Notes under the pieces: generated by a model
What the model was told of the DNA's origin: nothing
What the model saw: only the letters and a program-made list of their open reading frames with translations
Database searches by the model: none
Assembly (NCBI RefSeq): GCF_016860545.1
Contig: NZ_BNEB01000002.1
Span: 1,116,001 to 1,180,000 of the forward strand
DNA length: 64,000 nt
Direction of reading: 5' to 3'
From: Streptomyces asoensis
GTDB taxonomy: Bacteria > Actinomycetota > Actinomycetes > Streptomycetales > Streptomycetaceae
Translations under genes and position numbers: made by a program
Part shown: positions 25,625 to 32,878 of the stretch, in pieces
How the letters are laid out: each line of letters begins with the position of its first letter
Position numbering within the stretch: the first letter of the stretch is position 1

Positions 25625-25828
25625 ATGGCTACTGGCACCGTCAAGTGGTTCAACTCGGAAAAGGGATTCGGCTTCATCGAGCAGGACGGCGGCGGCCCCG
25701 ATGTCTTCGCCCACTACTCGAACATCGCCACCCAGGGCTTCCGTGAGCTTCAGGAAGGCCAGAAGGTGAACTTCGACGTCACGCAGGGCCAGAAGGGCCC
25801 GCAGGCGGAGAACATCACGCCCGCCTGA
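25625..25828 (+). CDS. CspA-family cold-shock protein
   Basis: A 67-residue single-domain cold-shock protein, [18 protein letters not shown] followed by VFAHYSNI, with RNP1 (KGFGFI) and RNP2 (VFAHY) motifs. Such proteins bind single-stranded RNA or DNA and act as RNA chaperones. The start is fixed by the strong gaaggagatg six bases upstream and by family length. It has a long structured leader and a strong downstream hairpin, and is followed by a DEAD-box helicase gene, a frequent cold-adaptation pairing. Confidence 0.97.
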   Translation: MATGTVKWFNSEKGFGFIEQDGGGPDVFAHYSNIATQGFRELQEGQKVNFDVTQGQKGPQAENITPA

Positions 25829-25843
25829 CGCGAAGCGTAAGTG

Positions 25844-25881
25844 AAGCTGGGGTCCGCACCGCTCGGTGCGGACCCCAGCTT
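25844..25881 (+). terminator. Strong hairpin terminator after the cold-shock gene
   Basis: A perfect 16-bp stem (aagctggggtccgcac / gtgcggaccccagctt) with a six-base loop lies 15 bases after the cold-shock stop codon. No long T-tract follows, as usual in Streptomyces. Some read-through into the helicase gene is possible. Confidence 0.85.
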
Positions 25882-25903
25882 GCTGCTGTTCCGGCATTTC
25901 GCC

Positions 25904-26007
25904 GGAATTCCTTCAGTCTCATTTTCAGTCCAGTTCTGGGCCTGGTTCGCGGCCCGCACTCCGGCTCGTGCTTGCAATTCGTCCGGCGTATTGCCGCCGG
26001 GAATTCC
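25904..26007 (+). repeat. Two copies of the ggaattcc palindrome in the helicase leader
   Basis: The 8-bp self-complementary sequence ggaattcc occurs at 25904-25911 and 26000-26007, both in AT-richer DNA upstream of the DEAD-box gene. Because the element is self-complementary the two copies could pair over 88 bases and close a large leader loop. Confidence 0.55.
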
Positions 26008-26039
26008 TCGATGCGTGCCCCGTCGAGGAAGGTTCTCCC

Positions 26040-27455
26040 ATGAGCCGTTCAGCTCGCACGAATGACCGTTTCGAGTTCGCCCTGCCGGTCACCGTCACCC
26101 CCGCACTTCCCGCGGTCACGTCCTTCGGTGAACTGGACATGCCCACCGAGTTGCTGGAGACGCTCACCCGGCTCGGCGTGCACGAGCCGTTCCCGATCCA
26201 GGCGGCCACCCTGCCCAACGCGCTGGCGGGCCGGGACGTCCTGGGCCGCGGGCGCACGGGCTCGGGCAAGACCCTCGCCTTCGGCCTCGCGCTGCTGGTG
26301 CGCACGGCCGGCCGGCGGGCCGAGTCCCGCAAGCCGCTCGCCCTGGTCCTCGTCCCCACCCGGGAGCTGGCCCAGCAGGTCACCGACGCGCTCACCCCGT
26401 ACGCCCGGCTGCTCAAGGTGCGGCTGGCCACGGTGGTCGGCGGCATGTCGATCGGCAGGCAGGCCGGTGCGCTGCGGGCCGGCGCCGAGGTGGTCGTCGC
26501 GACCCCCGGCCGCCTCACGGATCTCGTGGAGCGCAGGGACTGCCGTCTGGACCGGGTGGGCATCACCGTCCTCGACGAGGCCGACCAGATGGCCGACATG
26601 GGCTTCATGCCGCAGGTCACCGCCCTGCTCGACCAGGTGCGCCCCGACGGCCAGCGCCTGCTCTTCTCGGCCACGCTCGACAGCAACATCGACGCCTTGG
26701 TCCGCGGCTACCTCCACGACCCGGTGGTCCACTCGGTCGACCCGTCCGCCGGCGCGGTCACCACGATGGAGCACCACGTGCTCCAGGTGCACGGCGCCGA
26801 CAAGTACGCCACCGCCACCGAGATCGCCGCCCGCGACGGCCGCGTGCTGATGTTCCTGGACACCAAGCACGCCGTCGACCAGTTCACCCGGCACTTGCAG
26901 GGCAGTGGAGTCAGGGCCGCCGCGCTGCACGGCGGGAAGTCGCAGCCCCAGCGCAACCACACCCTGGGCCGGTTCAAGGACGGCCAGGTGAGCGTGCTGG
27001 TGGCGACCAACGTCGCGGCCCGCGGTCTGCACATCGACGACCTCGACCTCGTCGTCAACGTCGATCCGCCCGCCGACCACAAGGACTACCTGCACCGCGG
27101 CGGCCGGACGGCCCGGGCCGGCGAGTCCGGCAGGGTCGTCACCCTCGTGCTGCCCAACCAGCGCCGGGACATGGCCCGGCTGCTGTCCGAGGCGGGCATC
27201 AGGGCGAACATCACACAGGTCCGCTCGGGTGAGGCCGAGCTCAGCCGGATCACCGGCGCCCAGGCTCCCTCGGGCGTCCCCGTCGCGGGCGCCGCACCCG
27301 CCGCCACGGAGGGCCCCAAGCGCGGCGGCGCCCCCTTCCGCGGCATGGGAACCCGCCCCGGCCGGCCGGGCCGCGGGGGCGAGTCCCGCAAGGCCGCCGA
27401 GGCGCGCCGGACCGCCGAGGCCCGCGCCGCGGCCCGGGTACGCCGGGGAGCCTAG
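26040..27455 (+). CDS. DEAD-box ATP-dependent RNA helicase
   Basis: A 471-residue DEAD-box RNA helicase. Motifs in order are Q (PFPIQ), I (GRGRTGSGKT), Ia (PTRELA), Ib (TPGR), II (VLDEADQM), III (SAT), V (ATNVAARGLHIDDL) and VI (HRGGRTARAG). Motifs I, V and VI show small departures from the textbook forms (GRGRTGSGKT for A-TGSGKT, ARGLH for ARGLD, GGRTARAG for IGRTGRAG). The C-terminal tail of about 90 residues is Gly/Pro/Arg-rich and likely binds RNA. Sitting 211 bases downstream of the cold-shock gene suggests a role in unwinding RNA at low temperature. The ATG at 26040 follows gaggaaggttctccc. Confidence 0.95.
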   Translation: MSRSARTNDRFEFALPVTVTPALPAVTSFGELDMPTELLETLTRLGVHEPFPIQAATLPNALAGRDVLGRGRTGSGKTLAFGLALLVRTAGRRAESRKPLALVLVPTRELAQQVTDALTPYARLLKVRLATVVGGMSIGRQAGALRAGAEVVVATPGRLTDLVERRDCRLDRVGITVLDEADQMADMGFMPQVTALLDQVRPDGQRLLFSATLDSNIDALVRGYLHDPVVHSVDPSAGAVTTMEHHVLQVHGADKYATATEIAARDGRVLMFLDTKHAVDQFTRHLQGSGVRAAALHGGKSQPQRNHTLGRFKDGQVSVLVATNVAARGLHIDDLDLVVNVDPPADHKDYLHRGGRTARAGESGRVVTLVLPNQRRDMARLLSEAGIRANITQVRSGEAELSRITGAQAPSGVPVAGAAPAATEGPKRGGAPFRGMGTRPGRPGRGGESRKAAEARRTAEARAAARVRRGA

Positions 27456-27511
27456 GCGCTCGCACCGCGGGGGACGACCGCAAGCGCCGGACACGACCTA
27501 GGGTCGTCGCC

Positions 27512-27952
27512 ATGAGCGAAAACTCCCTGCGTCACGTCAGCATCGAGCGGACCGGCCCCGGCCGGTTCACCGCGACGAACGCCCGCGGCGGCACCCTCGC
27601 CTTCGGTACCGGCGCCGACACCGAGGGCGGCACCGACTTCACCCCGGTCGAACTGCTCCTGGCGGCGCTCGGCGGCTGCACCGCGGCCGACGTCGACGTC
27701 GCCACGGCCCGGCACGCCGAGCCCGCCGCGTTCACCGTCACCGTGACCGGCGACAAGATCAGCGACGAGCTGGGCAACCGGCTGACCGACCTCGCGGTCA
27801 CCTTCTCCGTCGGCTTCCCGGACGGCGCGGCGGGTGACCGGGCGCGGACGATCCTGCCCCGGGCGGTCGCGGTGTCCCACAACCGGCTGTGCACGGTCAG
27901 CCGCACCGTCGAGATCGGCACGCCGGTCACCGCGACGATCGCACAGGCCTGA
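27512..27952 (+). CDS. OsmC-family peroxide-reducing protein
   Basis: A 146-residue OsmC/Ohr-family protein with FTPVELLLAALGGCTAADV carrying the probable peroxidatic Cys56, and SHNRLCTVSRTVE carrying the resolving Cys127. These thiol peroxidases detoxify organic hydroperoxides. The gene starts 56 bases after the DEAD-box gene on the same strand and may be cotranscribed; the neighbouring helicase, P450 and OsmC do not form an obvious pathway. Confidence 0.9.
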   Translation: MSENSLRHVSIERTGPGRFTATNARGGTLAFGTGADTEGGTDFTPVELLLAALGGCTAADVDVATARHAEPAAFTVTVTGDKISDELGNRLTDLAVTFSVGFPDGAAGDRARTILPRAVAVSHNRLCTVSRTVEIGTPVTATIAQA

Positions 27953-28152
27953 CCCGACCGGCCGCCCCACCGGCTCGTCGCGCGCGGGCCGGTGCCGGGC
28001 GCGGCCACGGGGCCCGGGGATCCTCCACGGATGCCAACAGGACGCCGTGCCCCCGTCGTTCACCGCGGGGGAGTCCTGGGATAAGGTCCGTCCGGTTCCG
28101 GTTTCCGGGGAGGGCACGCCGGTACGGGGCGTGGCGGAGGGGCGGCAGAGCG

Positions 28153-29550
28153 ATGGAATCGCAGGTGGGCGACGGCAGATCCGTGGACCTGGACGGTGAG
28201 CGGCTGGAGGCGTTGGCTCCGCAACCGCTGCTGACCCGGGACTACGAGACCCGCCCCTCGCTCGTGTACGAGAGGCTCAGGCAGCGGCACGGCGCGGTCG
28301 CGCCGGTCGATCTTCTGGGCGTCCCCGCCTGGCTGGTGCTGGGCTACCGGGAGTCGCTCGAGGTGCTCCAGAACGACGCCGGATGGCCCAAGGGGCTGGA
28401 GAACTGGCGGGCCCGCTCGGAGGGCAGGGTGCCGGCCGACTGGCCGCTCGCTCCGTCCCTCGAGGTCAACCACGTGCTGATCCAGGGCGGCCCGGACTAC
28501 CGGCCGTTGCGGACGGCGTGGGACGCGGCCCTCAAGCCGTTCCAGGACCCGCGCCACCCGCAGGCCAAGCGGCTGAAGACGGCCGTCACCGCGTACGCCG
28601 ACGAACTGATCAGTCTGGTGGGCCGGGCCGGCGGCACGGGCTGGGCGGACCTGTCCGCCCAGTTCGCCCGGCCGCTGCCGCTGATGGTGGCCAGCCACCT
28701 GCTCGGCTTCCCCGGTTCGCAGGGCGACGACGCGCTGATGGACATGTGGCGGGTACTGGACGCCGGCCCGGACGCGGAGCCCGCCCTGGAACGGCTGCTG
28801 GCGGCGCTGGCGGAGCTGGGCGCGGGCAAGCGGGAGAATCCCGGGGAGGACTTCCCCTCCTACCTGCTGGCCGCACACCCCGACCTGTCGCTCGACCAGC
28901 TGGCCCGTGAGCTGTTCATGCTGCTGGGCATGACCTCCGACCACGTCGGCATCCTCATCTCCAACACGGTGGTCGAGGTGATCTCGGGGGAGGGCGGTGT
29001 CCGGGCCAGCCTGTCCGCCGGCATGGTCCGGGAGAGCATGAACCGGGTCGTCATGCGCAAGCCTCCGCTGGTGAACTTCGTGCCGCGCTTCGCGGCCGAG
29101 GACACCCCGCTCGGCAACTACACGATCCGGGCGGGGGACCCGGTGTGGGTCTCCTCGGCTGCGGCGCACGCCGATCCGCTCTTCGCCGGTGCCGTGGAGT
29201 CGGCCACCACCAGCACCCGGGCGCACCTCGCCTGGGGCGCCGGACCCCGCCAGTGCCCGGCGCGCGAGCTGGCGTCGACGGTCGCGGCGGTCGGCGTGGG
29301 CCGGCTGTTCGAGCGGCTCACCCACCTGGACCTCGCCCTGCCCGTCGACCAACTGCCCTGGCGTTCCTCGCCCTTCATGCGGGGGCTGCGCTCCCTGCCG
29401 GTGCGCTACGAACTCGCCGCGACGCCGGAGCCGCCGCCCGCGCCGGTCCCGGACGCGGAGTCCGCGGCGACCGGACTGCCCGATCCGCAGGTCCGGCAGC
29501 GCTCCTCGCTGTGGAGCTATCTGACGGGGCTGATCGGCGTCGGCCGCTGA
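28153..29550 (+). CDS. Atypical cytochrome P450 (CYP157-like) lacking the ExxR motif
   Basis: A 465-residue P450-like protein. The heme-binding loop HLAWGAGPRQCPARELA is present with Cys368 as thiolate ligand, though the His/Arg before the Cys is Gln. The I-helix reads LLGMTSDHVG (about 257-266), keeping an acidic residue but not the usual Thr. In the K-helix, RESMNRVVMRKPP (293-305), no register gives ExxR; the nearest is E294-S-M-N. CYP157 proteins of Streptomyces are known to lack ExxR, and P450s of that kind are often linked to conservons. The last 50 residues are a Pro/Ala-rich linker and an unusual SSLWSYLTGLIGVGR tail. No ferredoxin gene is adjacent. Confidence 0.85.
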   Translation: MESQVGDGRSVDLDGERLEALAPQPLLTRDYETRPSLVYERLRQRHGAVAPVDLLGVPAWLVLGYRESLEVLQNDAGWPKGLENWRARSEGRVPADWPLAPSLEVNHVLIQGGPDYRPLRTAWDAALKPFQDPRHPQAKRLKTAVTAYADELISLVGRAGGTGWADLSAQFARPLPLMVASHLLGFPGSQGDDALMDMWRVLDAGPDAEPALERLLAALAELGAGKRENPGEDFPSYLLAAHPDLSLDQLARELFMLLGMTSDHVGILISNTVVEVISGEGGVRASLSAGMVRESMNRVVMRKPPLVNFVPRFAAEDTPLGNYTIRAGDPVWVSSAAAHADPLFAGAVESATTSTRAHLAWGAGPRQCPARELASTVAAVGVGRLFERLTHLDLALPVDQLPWRSSPFMRGLRSLPVRYELAATPEPPPAPVPDAESAATGLPDPQVRQRSSLWSYLTGLIGVGR

Positions 29551-29570
29551 ACCCGGCCGCTGATCCCGCG

Positions 29571-29606
29571 CCGCGCCCGGCCGCTGAGTCCGGCGGCCGG
29601 GCGCGG
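29571..29606. terminator. Bidirectional hairpin between P450 and glycosidase genes
   Basis: A perfect 14-bp stem (ccgcgcccggccgc / gcggccgggcgcgg) with an eight-base loop lies between the stops of the convergent P450 and glycosidase genes. It can terminate transcripts from both sides. Confidence 0.8.
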
Positions 29607-29623
29607 CCCGGGTCGGTGTGCGG

Positions 29624-32074
29624 CTACGGCCGCAGCAGGACCCTGCCCACTTCCACGCGGGCGATGAAGGGGGCCGGGCCCGACGGGTTGCGGAACGTCA
29701 CGGCGTTGGCGCCCGCGCGCAGCTCGACGGCGACGCCCAGGGTCCAGTAGTCGTCCCGGCTCCAGGTGTTCTTGAACGTGAGACGCGTGGGCGCTCCGGC
29801 GCCGACGGTGAGGTCCGCCGTACGGGACATGATGTCGGTGTTGTAGGCGTGGCCGTTGTCGCGCCGGTCGTCGTGCGCGTAGTGCACCACCAGGACGTAG
29901 CGGCCGGACCCGGGTGCGTGCACCGTGAACTCGGCGGCGCTGGCGGGACTGCCGCCGAGCCCGGCGACACAGGCGCCCCCGGGGGCATGGGGGGACGCCT
30001 CCAGCCGGGCCCCGCCGGTGAGCGTGGCGGCCGACGCGTCGTACCGGAGGACGCCGTCCGTCGTACCCGTGTCCGAGACGTCGAGGGAACGTACGGCGGC
30101 GCCGTGCGCGGTCACGGTCACGCGGTTGTTCCCGGCCACGAGGAACAGCCTCAGGGGCCTGTCCGGCTCGGCCGTCACCCGTTCGCCGTGCACCGTGAGC
30201 CGCACCGCCGCCGAGGCCCTCGGCAGGAACGTGCGGTAGCCGTCCCCGGGCGCGTAGACGTCGAAGACGGCCCGGTCGCCCTCCCGCAGGACCAGGGCGC
30301 CCGTGCCCGTTCCGGCGGACGAGGCGTAGTCGTACGAAGGATCGCCGCCGATGTCGGCGAGTGTCGCCTCGTACGACACCACCGGCTCCGCGGTGCGCGC
30401 GGTGAGGTCGACGCGGTCGAGGGTGACCTCGCCCTCGCCCTTGGCCAGCGTCAGCACATGGGTGCCGCCCGTCAGGGGGACCGGGAGTTCCGTCCGGCCG
30501 CGGTGGGCCGCGTTCTGCGTGGACGGGTACGTGACCGTGACCGGGCCGGCGCCGTCGACGAGCAGTTCCTGGGTCGCGGGGGCGCCGGATCCGTTGCCGT
30601 ACAGGACTGCCAGGTCGTACGTCCCGTCCGCCGGGACCGTCACCGTGAGGTCCACCCGGCTGGAGGCGGAGCCGAGCGGGCCGACGTCCTTGCTGCCGGA
30701 GGCCGCGTAGCCGTTGGCGTCGGCCACCGTCCCGAGGGTGCGGACCTCGCCGTCGGTGATCTCCGCGTCCTCGGCCTCGTACGACGCCGACCAGGGGACA
30801 CAGGCGGCGGCCGGGGCGCCGGTGCCGCCCGGCACGAGGACGACCCGGTAGGCGGACATCCGCCGCCCGCCCCGCAGCGGGACGGTCACCGAACCGTCGG
30901 CCGCGACCGCGAGGACGGTACGGGCGATGACCCGCGGCGCGGCGTGCGGGCCCTCGTAACCCGACCAGGCGGCCTCGGCGACGACCGCGACGACCGAACG
31001 GCCGAAGAGGGTCGTGGGAACGCCGCGGACCACGACGTCCGTGTCGCCGTCCGAGCCGCCCAGCAGCACCTGGACCTGACGGCGCGAGGTGTCGAGGCAG
31101 GCCAGCGCCTGGAGCGTGTCGGCGGTGTGCGGCCGCGGCGGCGTCACCGCGACGGTCTCGCCGGTCAGTCCGGCGTACCAACGGAAGAACCACCAGCCGC
31201 CGTTGGGGATGCCGGTGTGCACCACGTTGCCGTCCAGGTTGCCCGCGGCGTCCCAGTAGGCCTGGTTGGCGTACACCTTGTTCCGCTCGAACATCGACAC
31301 CCACTGCACGAGCTGTCCCGGCACCGACAGGTCACGGCGGTTGGCGTACTCGTCGATGCTGATCGTCAGCGGCGCGATGCCCAGCCCGCGCTCCAGCGCA
31401 CGGTAGTCGTCGTGGTGCTGCTGGAAGTCCCGCAGCGAATCCGGGCTCAGCTCGTGCCAGGTCACCACCTGGGGCAGTACGTCCTCCCGCCGGGCGAAGG
31501 CCAGGAAGTCGCTCATCAGGCGGGAGTGGTAGCCCGTCTCGTTGGGTCCCGCGATCCTCGCGTCGGGGTCGAGCGCGCGGATGCGGCGGTACACGGCCCG
31601 CCAGTCCTCGAAGAACCGGTCCCGGTTGGCCTCGTAGGCTGCCCGGTCGTCGACCCCGAGGTCGTACCAGATCCAGTCGGGCTCGTTGAACGGGATGTGG
31701 ACGAAGCGGTCCTTGTGCGGGTGCGCGGACACGTCCCCGACGATTTTGTCGATCTTGGAGAGGTAGTCGTCGATCCCGAGGTTCTCGTACGGCCACCGGG
31801 CGTGGACGTCCTGCATCATCACGTAGATCTTGCCGCCGCCGTTGCGGAAGAACGCCCCGGCGACGGAGAGCGCGTCGCCGTTGGGGTGCTGCGCGCCGCC
31901 CTCCGGCTTCTGCGTCACGCTGGTGATCTTGAGCGGGGCGAGCACGGCGTCACCGGGCACCCCGTCGTCGCCCAGCCCGTACAGTGCCCCGTTGGCGCCG
32001 AGCAGCACCGGGCCCTCGGAGACGGTCAGGTCGACGATCAGGGCGGCGGGTGAGGTGTGACCGGTCACATCCAT
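29624..32074 (-). CDS. Clan GH-A (GH39-like) glycoside hydrolase with C-terminal carbohydrate-binding-like modules
   Basis: An 816-residue protein. The N-terminal 330 residues look like a TIM-barrel glycosidase: HIPFNEPDWIWYDLG gives a probable acid/base Glu131, and LTISIDEYANRRD a probable nucleophile Glu242. A beta domain follows, then three jelly-roll-like modules (about 420-560, 565-690, 690-816) resembling CBM6/35-type carbohydrate-binding modules, with repeated YEAEDAEI, DLTVTVPADGTYDLAVLYGNG and RYVLVVHYAHDD patterns. Despite this extracellular-style architecture no signal peptide exists and no in-frame start lies upstream. Substrate is probably a xylose- or arabinose-containing glycan, which is inference. 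Confidence 0.78.
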   Translation of the reverse strand: MDVTGHTSPAALIVDLTVSEGPVLLGANGALYGLGDDGVPGDAVLAPLKITSVTQKPEGGAQHPNGDALSVAGAFFRNGGGKIYVMMQDVHARWPYENLGIDDYLSKIDKIVGDVSAHPHKDRFVHIPFNEPDWIWYDLGVDDRAAYEANRDRFFEDWRAVYRRIRALDPDARIAGPNETGYHSRLMSDFLAFARREDVLPQVVTWHELSPDSLRDFQQHHDDYRALERGLGIAPLTISIDEYANRRDLSVPGQLVQWVSMFERNKVYANQAYWDAAGNLDGNVVHTGIPNGGWWFFRWYAGLTGETVAVTPPRPHTADTLQALACLDTSRRQVQVLLGGSDGDTDVVVRGVPTTLFGRSVVAVVAEAAWSGYEGPHAAPRVIARTVLAVAADGSVTVPLRGGRRMSAYRVVLVPGGTGAPAAACVPWSASYEAEDAEITDGEVRTLGTVADANGYAASGSKDVGPLGSASSRVDLTVTVPADGTYDLAVLYGNGSGAPATQELLVDGAGPVTVTYPSTQNAAHRGRTELPVPLTGGTHVLTLAKGEGEVTLDRVDLTARTAEPVVSYEATLADIGGDPSYDYASSAGTGTGALVLREGDRAVFDVYAPGDGYRTFLPRASAAVRLTVHGERVTAEPDRPLRLFLVAGNNRVTVTAHGAAVRSLDVSDTGTTDGVLRYDASAATLTGGARLEASPHAPGGACVAGLGGSPASAAEFTVHAPGSGRYVLVVHYAHDDRRDNGHAYNTDIMSRTADLTVGAGAPTRLTFKNTWSRDDYWTLGVAVELRAGANAVTFRNPSGPAPFIARVEVGRVLLRP

Positions 32075-32080
32075 GCGGGG

Positions 32081-32109
32081 ATTCTGATCGGCCGCGCCAG
32101 GGCCGTCAA
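32081..32109 (-). promoter_or_regulatory. Promoter of the glycosidase gene, probably giving a leaderless mRNA
   Basis: Read on the minus strand, -35 TTGACG (32109-32104) and -10 CAGAAT (32086-32081) are 17 bases apart. Only six bases (CCCCGC) separate the -10 from the ATG at 32074, so transcription should begin at or next to the start codon. No ribosome-binding site can fit. Confidence 0.65.
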
Positions 32110-32190
32110 GGGGGTGGTGGGTGGCTCAGGTGGCGGACGGCCCCGCGCCGGACGGCCCGGGCGTCGGCGCCGGGCCGTCGGCCGGGGGCC

Positions 32191-32751
32191 TCAGCCCATG
32201 CTCTTCGCGCCGTCCAGGGATTCGCGGATGATGTCGGCGTGACCGGCGTGCTGGGCGGTCTCGGCGGCGATGTGCAGCAGGACCCGGCGGGCCGACCACC
32301 AGCCGCCCGCCTCGAACCACGGTGCCTTCGGCAGCGGGTGACCCGCGTTCAGGTCGGGCAGCGAAGCGACCAGCGCGTCGGTACGGTCCGCCACCTCCTC
32401 GTACTCCTTCAGGACCTCGGCCAGCGTCTCACCGGGCAGCATCCGGAACTCGTCGGCCCGACGGGCCCAGTCCTCGTCCGTCATCTGGTCGAAGTCGCCC
32501 ATCGCCGACGGCCCTTCCACGATGAAGGCCGCCCAGTTCCGCTCCGTCGAGGTGACGTGCTTGATGAGGCCGCCGAGACAGAGTTCGCTCGCCGTGGTCC
32601 GCAACCCGGCCTGCTCGTCGGTGAGATCGCGGGTGGTGAAGCGCAGGAAGTGCCGCTGCTTGGCGAGCGACTCCAGCAGGTCGGCGCGCTCGCCGCCGAC
32701 GGTGGCTGCCGGTGCCGCCGCGGTCTCGTCGAGGGGGGTGTGCTTGCTCAT
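32191..32751 (-). CDS. DinB-family (DUF664) putative metal-dependent thiol transferase-like protein
   Basis: A 186-residue four-helix-bundle protein of the DinB/DUF664 type: LLESLAKQRHFLRFTTRDLTDEQAGLRTTASELCLGGLIKHVTSTERNW at the front and WWSARRVLLHIAAETAQHAGHADIIRESLDG at the end. Three conserved His residues (in IKHVTSTE, AQHAGH) would bind a metal, as in DinB and mycothiol-dependent enzymes. A mycothiol S-transferase role is possible in an actinobacterium but unproven. It lies 116 bases downstream of the glycosidase start on the same strand. Confidence 0.87.
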   Translation of the reverse strand: MSKHTPLDETAAAPAATVGGERADLLESLAKQRHFLRFTTRDLTDEQAGLRTTASELCLGGLIKHVTSTERNWAAFIVEGPSAMGDFDQMTDEDWARRADEFRMLPGETLAEVLKEYEEVADRTDALVASLPDLNAGHPLPKAPWFEAGGWWSARRVLLHIAAETAQHAGHADIIRESLDGAKSMG

Positions 32752-32878
32752 GTGGGCCTGCTTCCGTGAGTGCCGTTCCGCGGTCGAGCACCACGTTAGG
32801 AGCGATAGAGGTCAGATCCTGTCCTAGACGGGCCGCGTCCGGGCGACGTTTCCCGCCTTCATGTCGTCGTCCCCGCCC

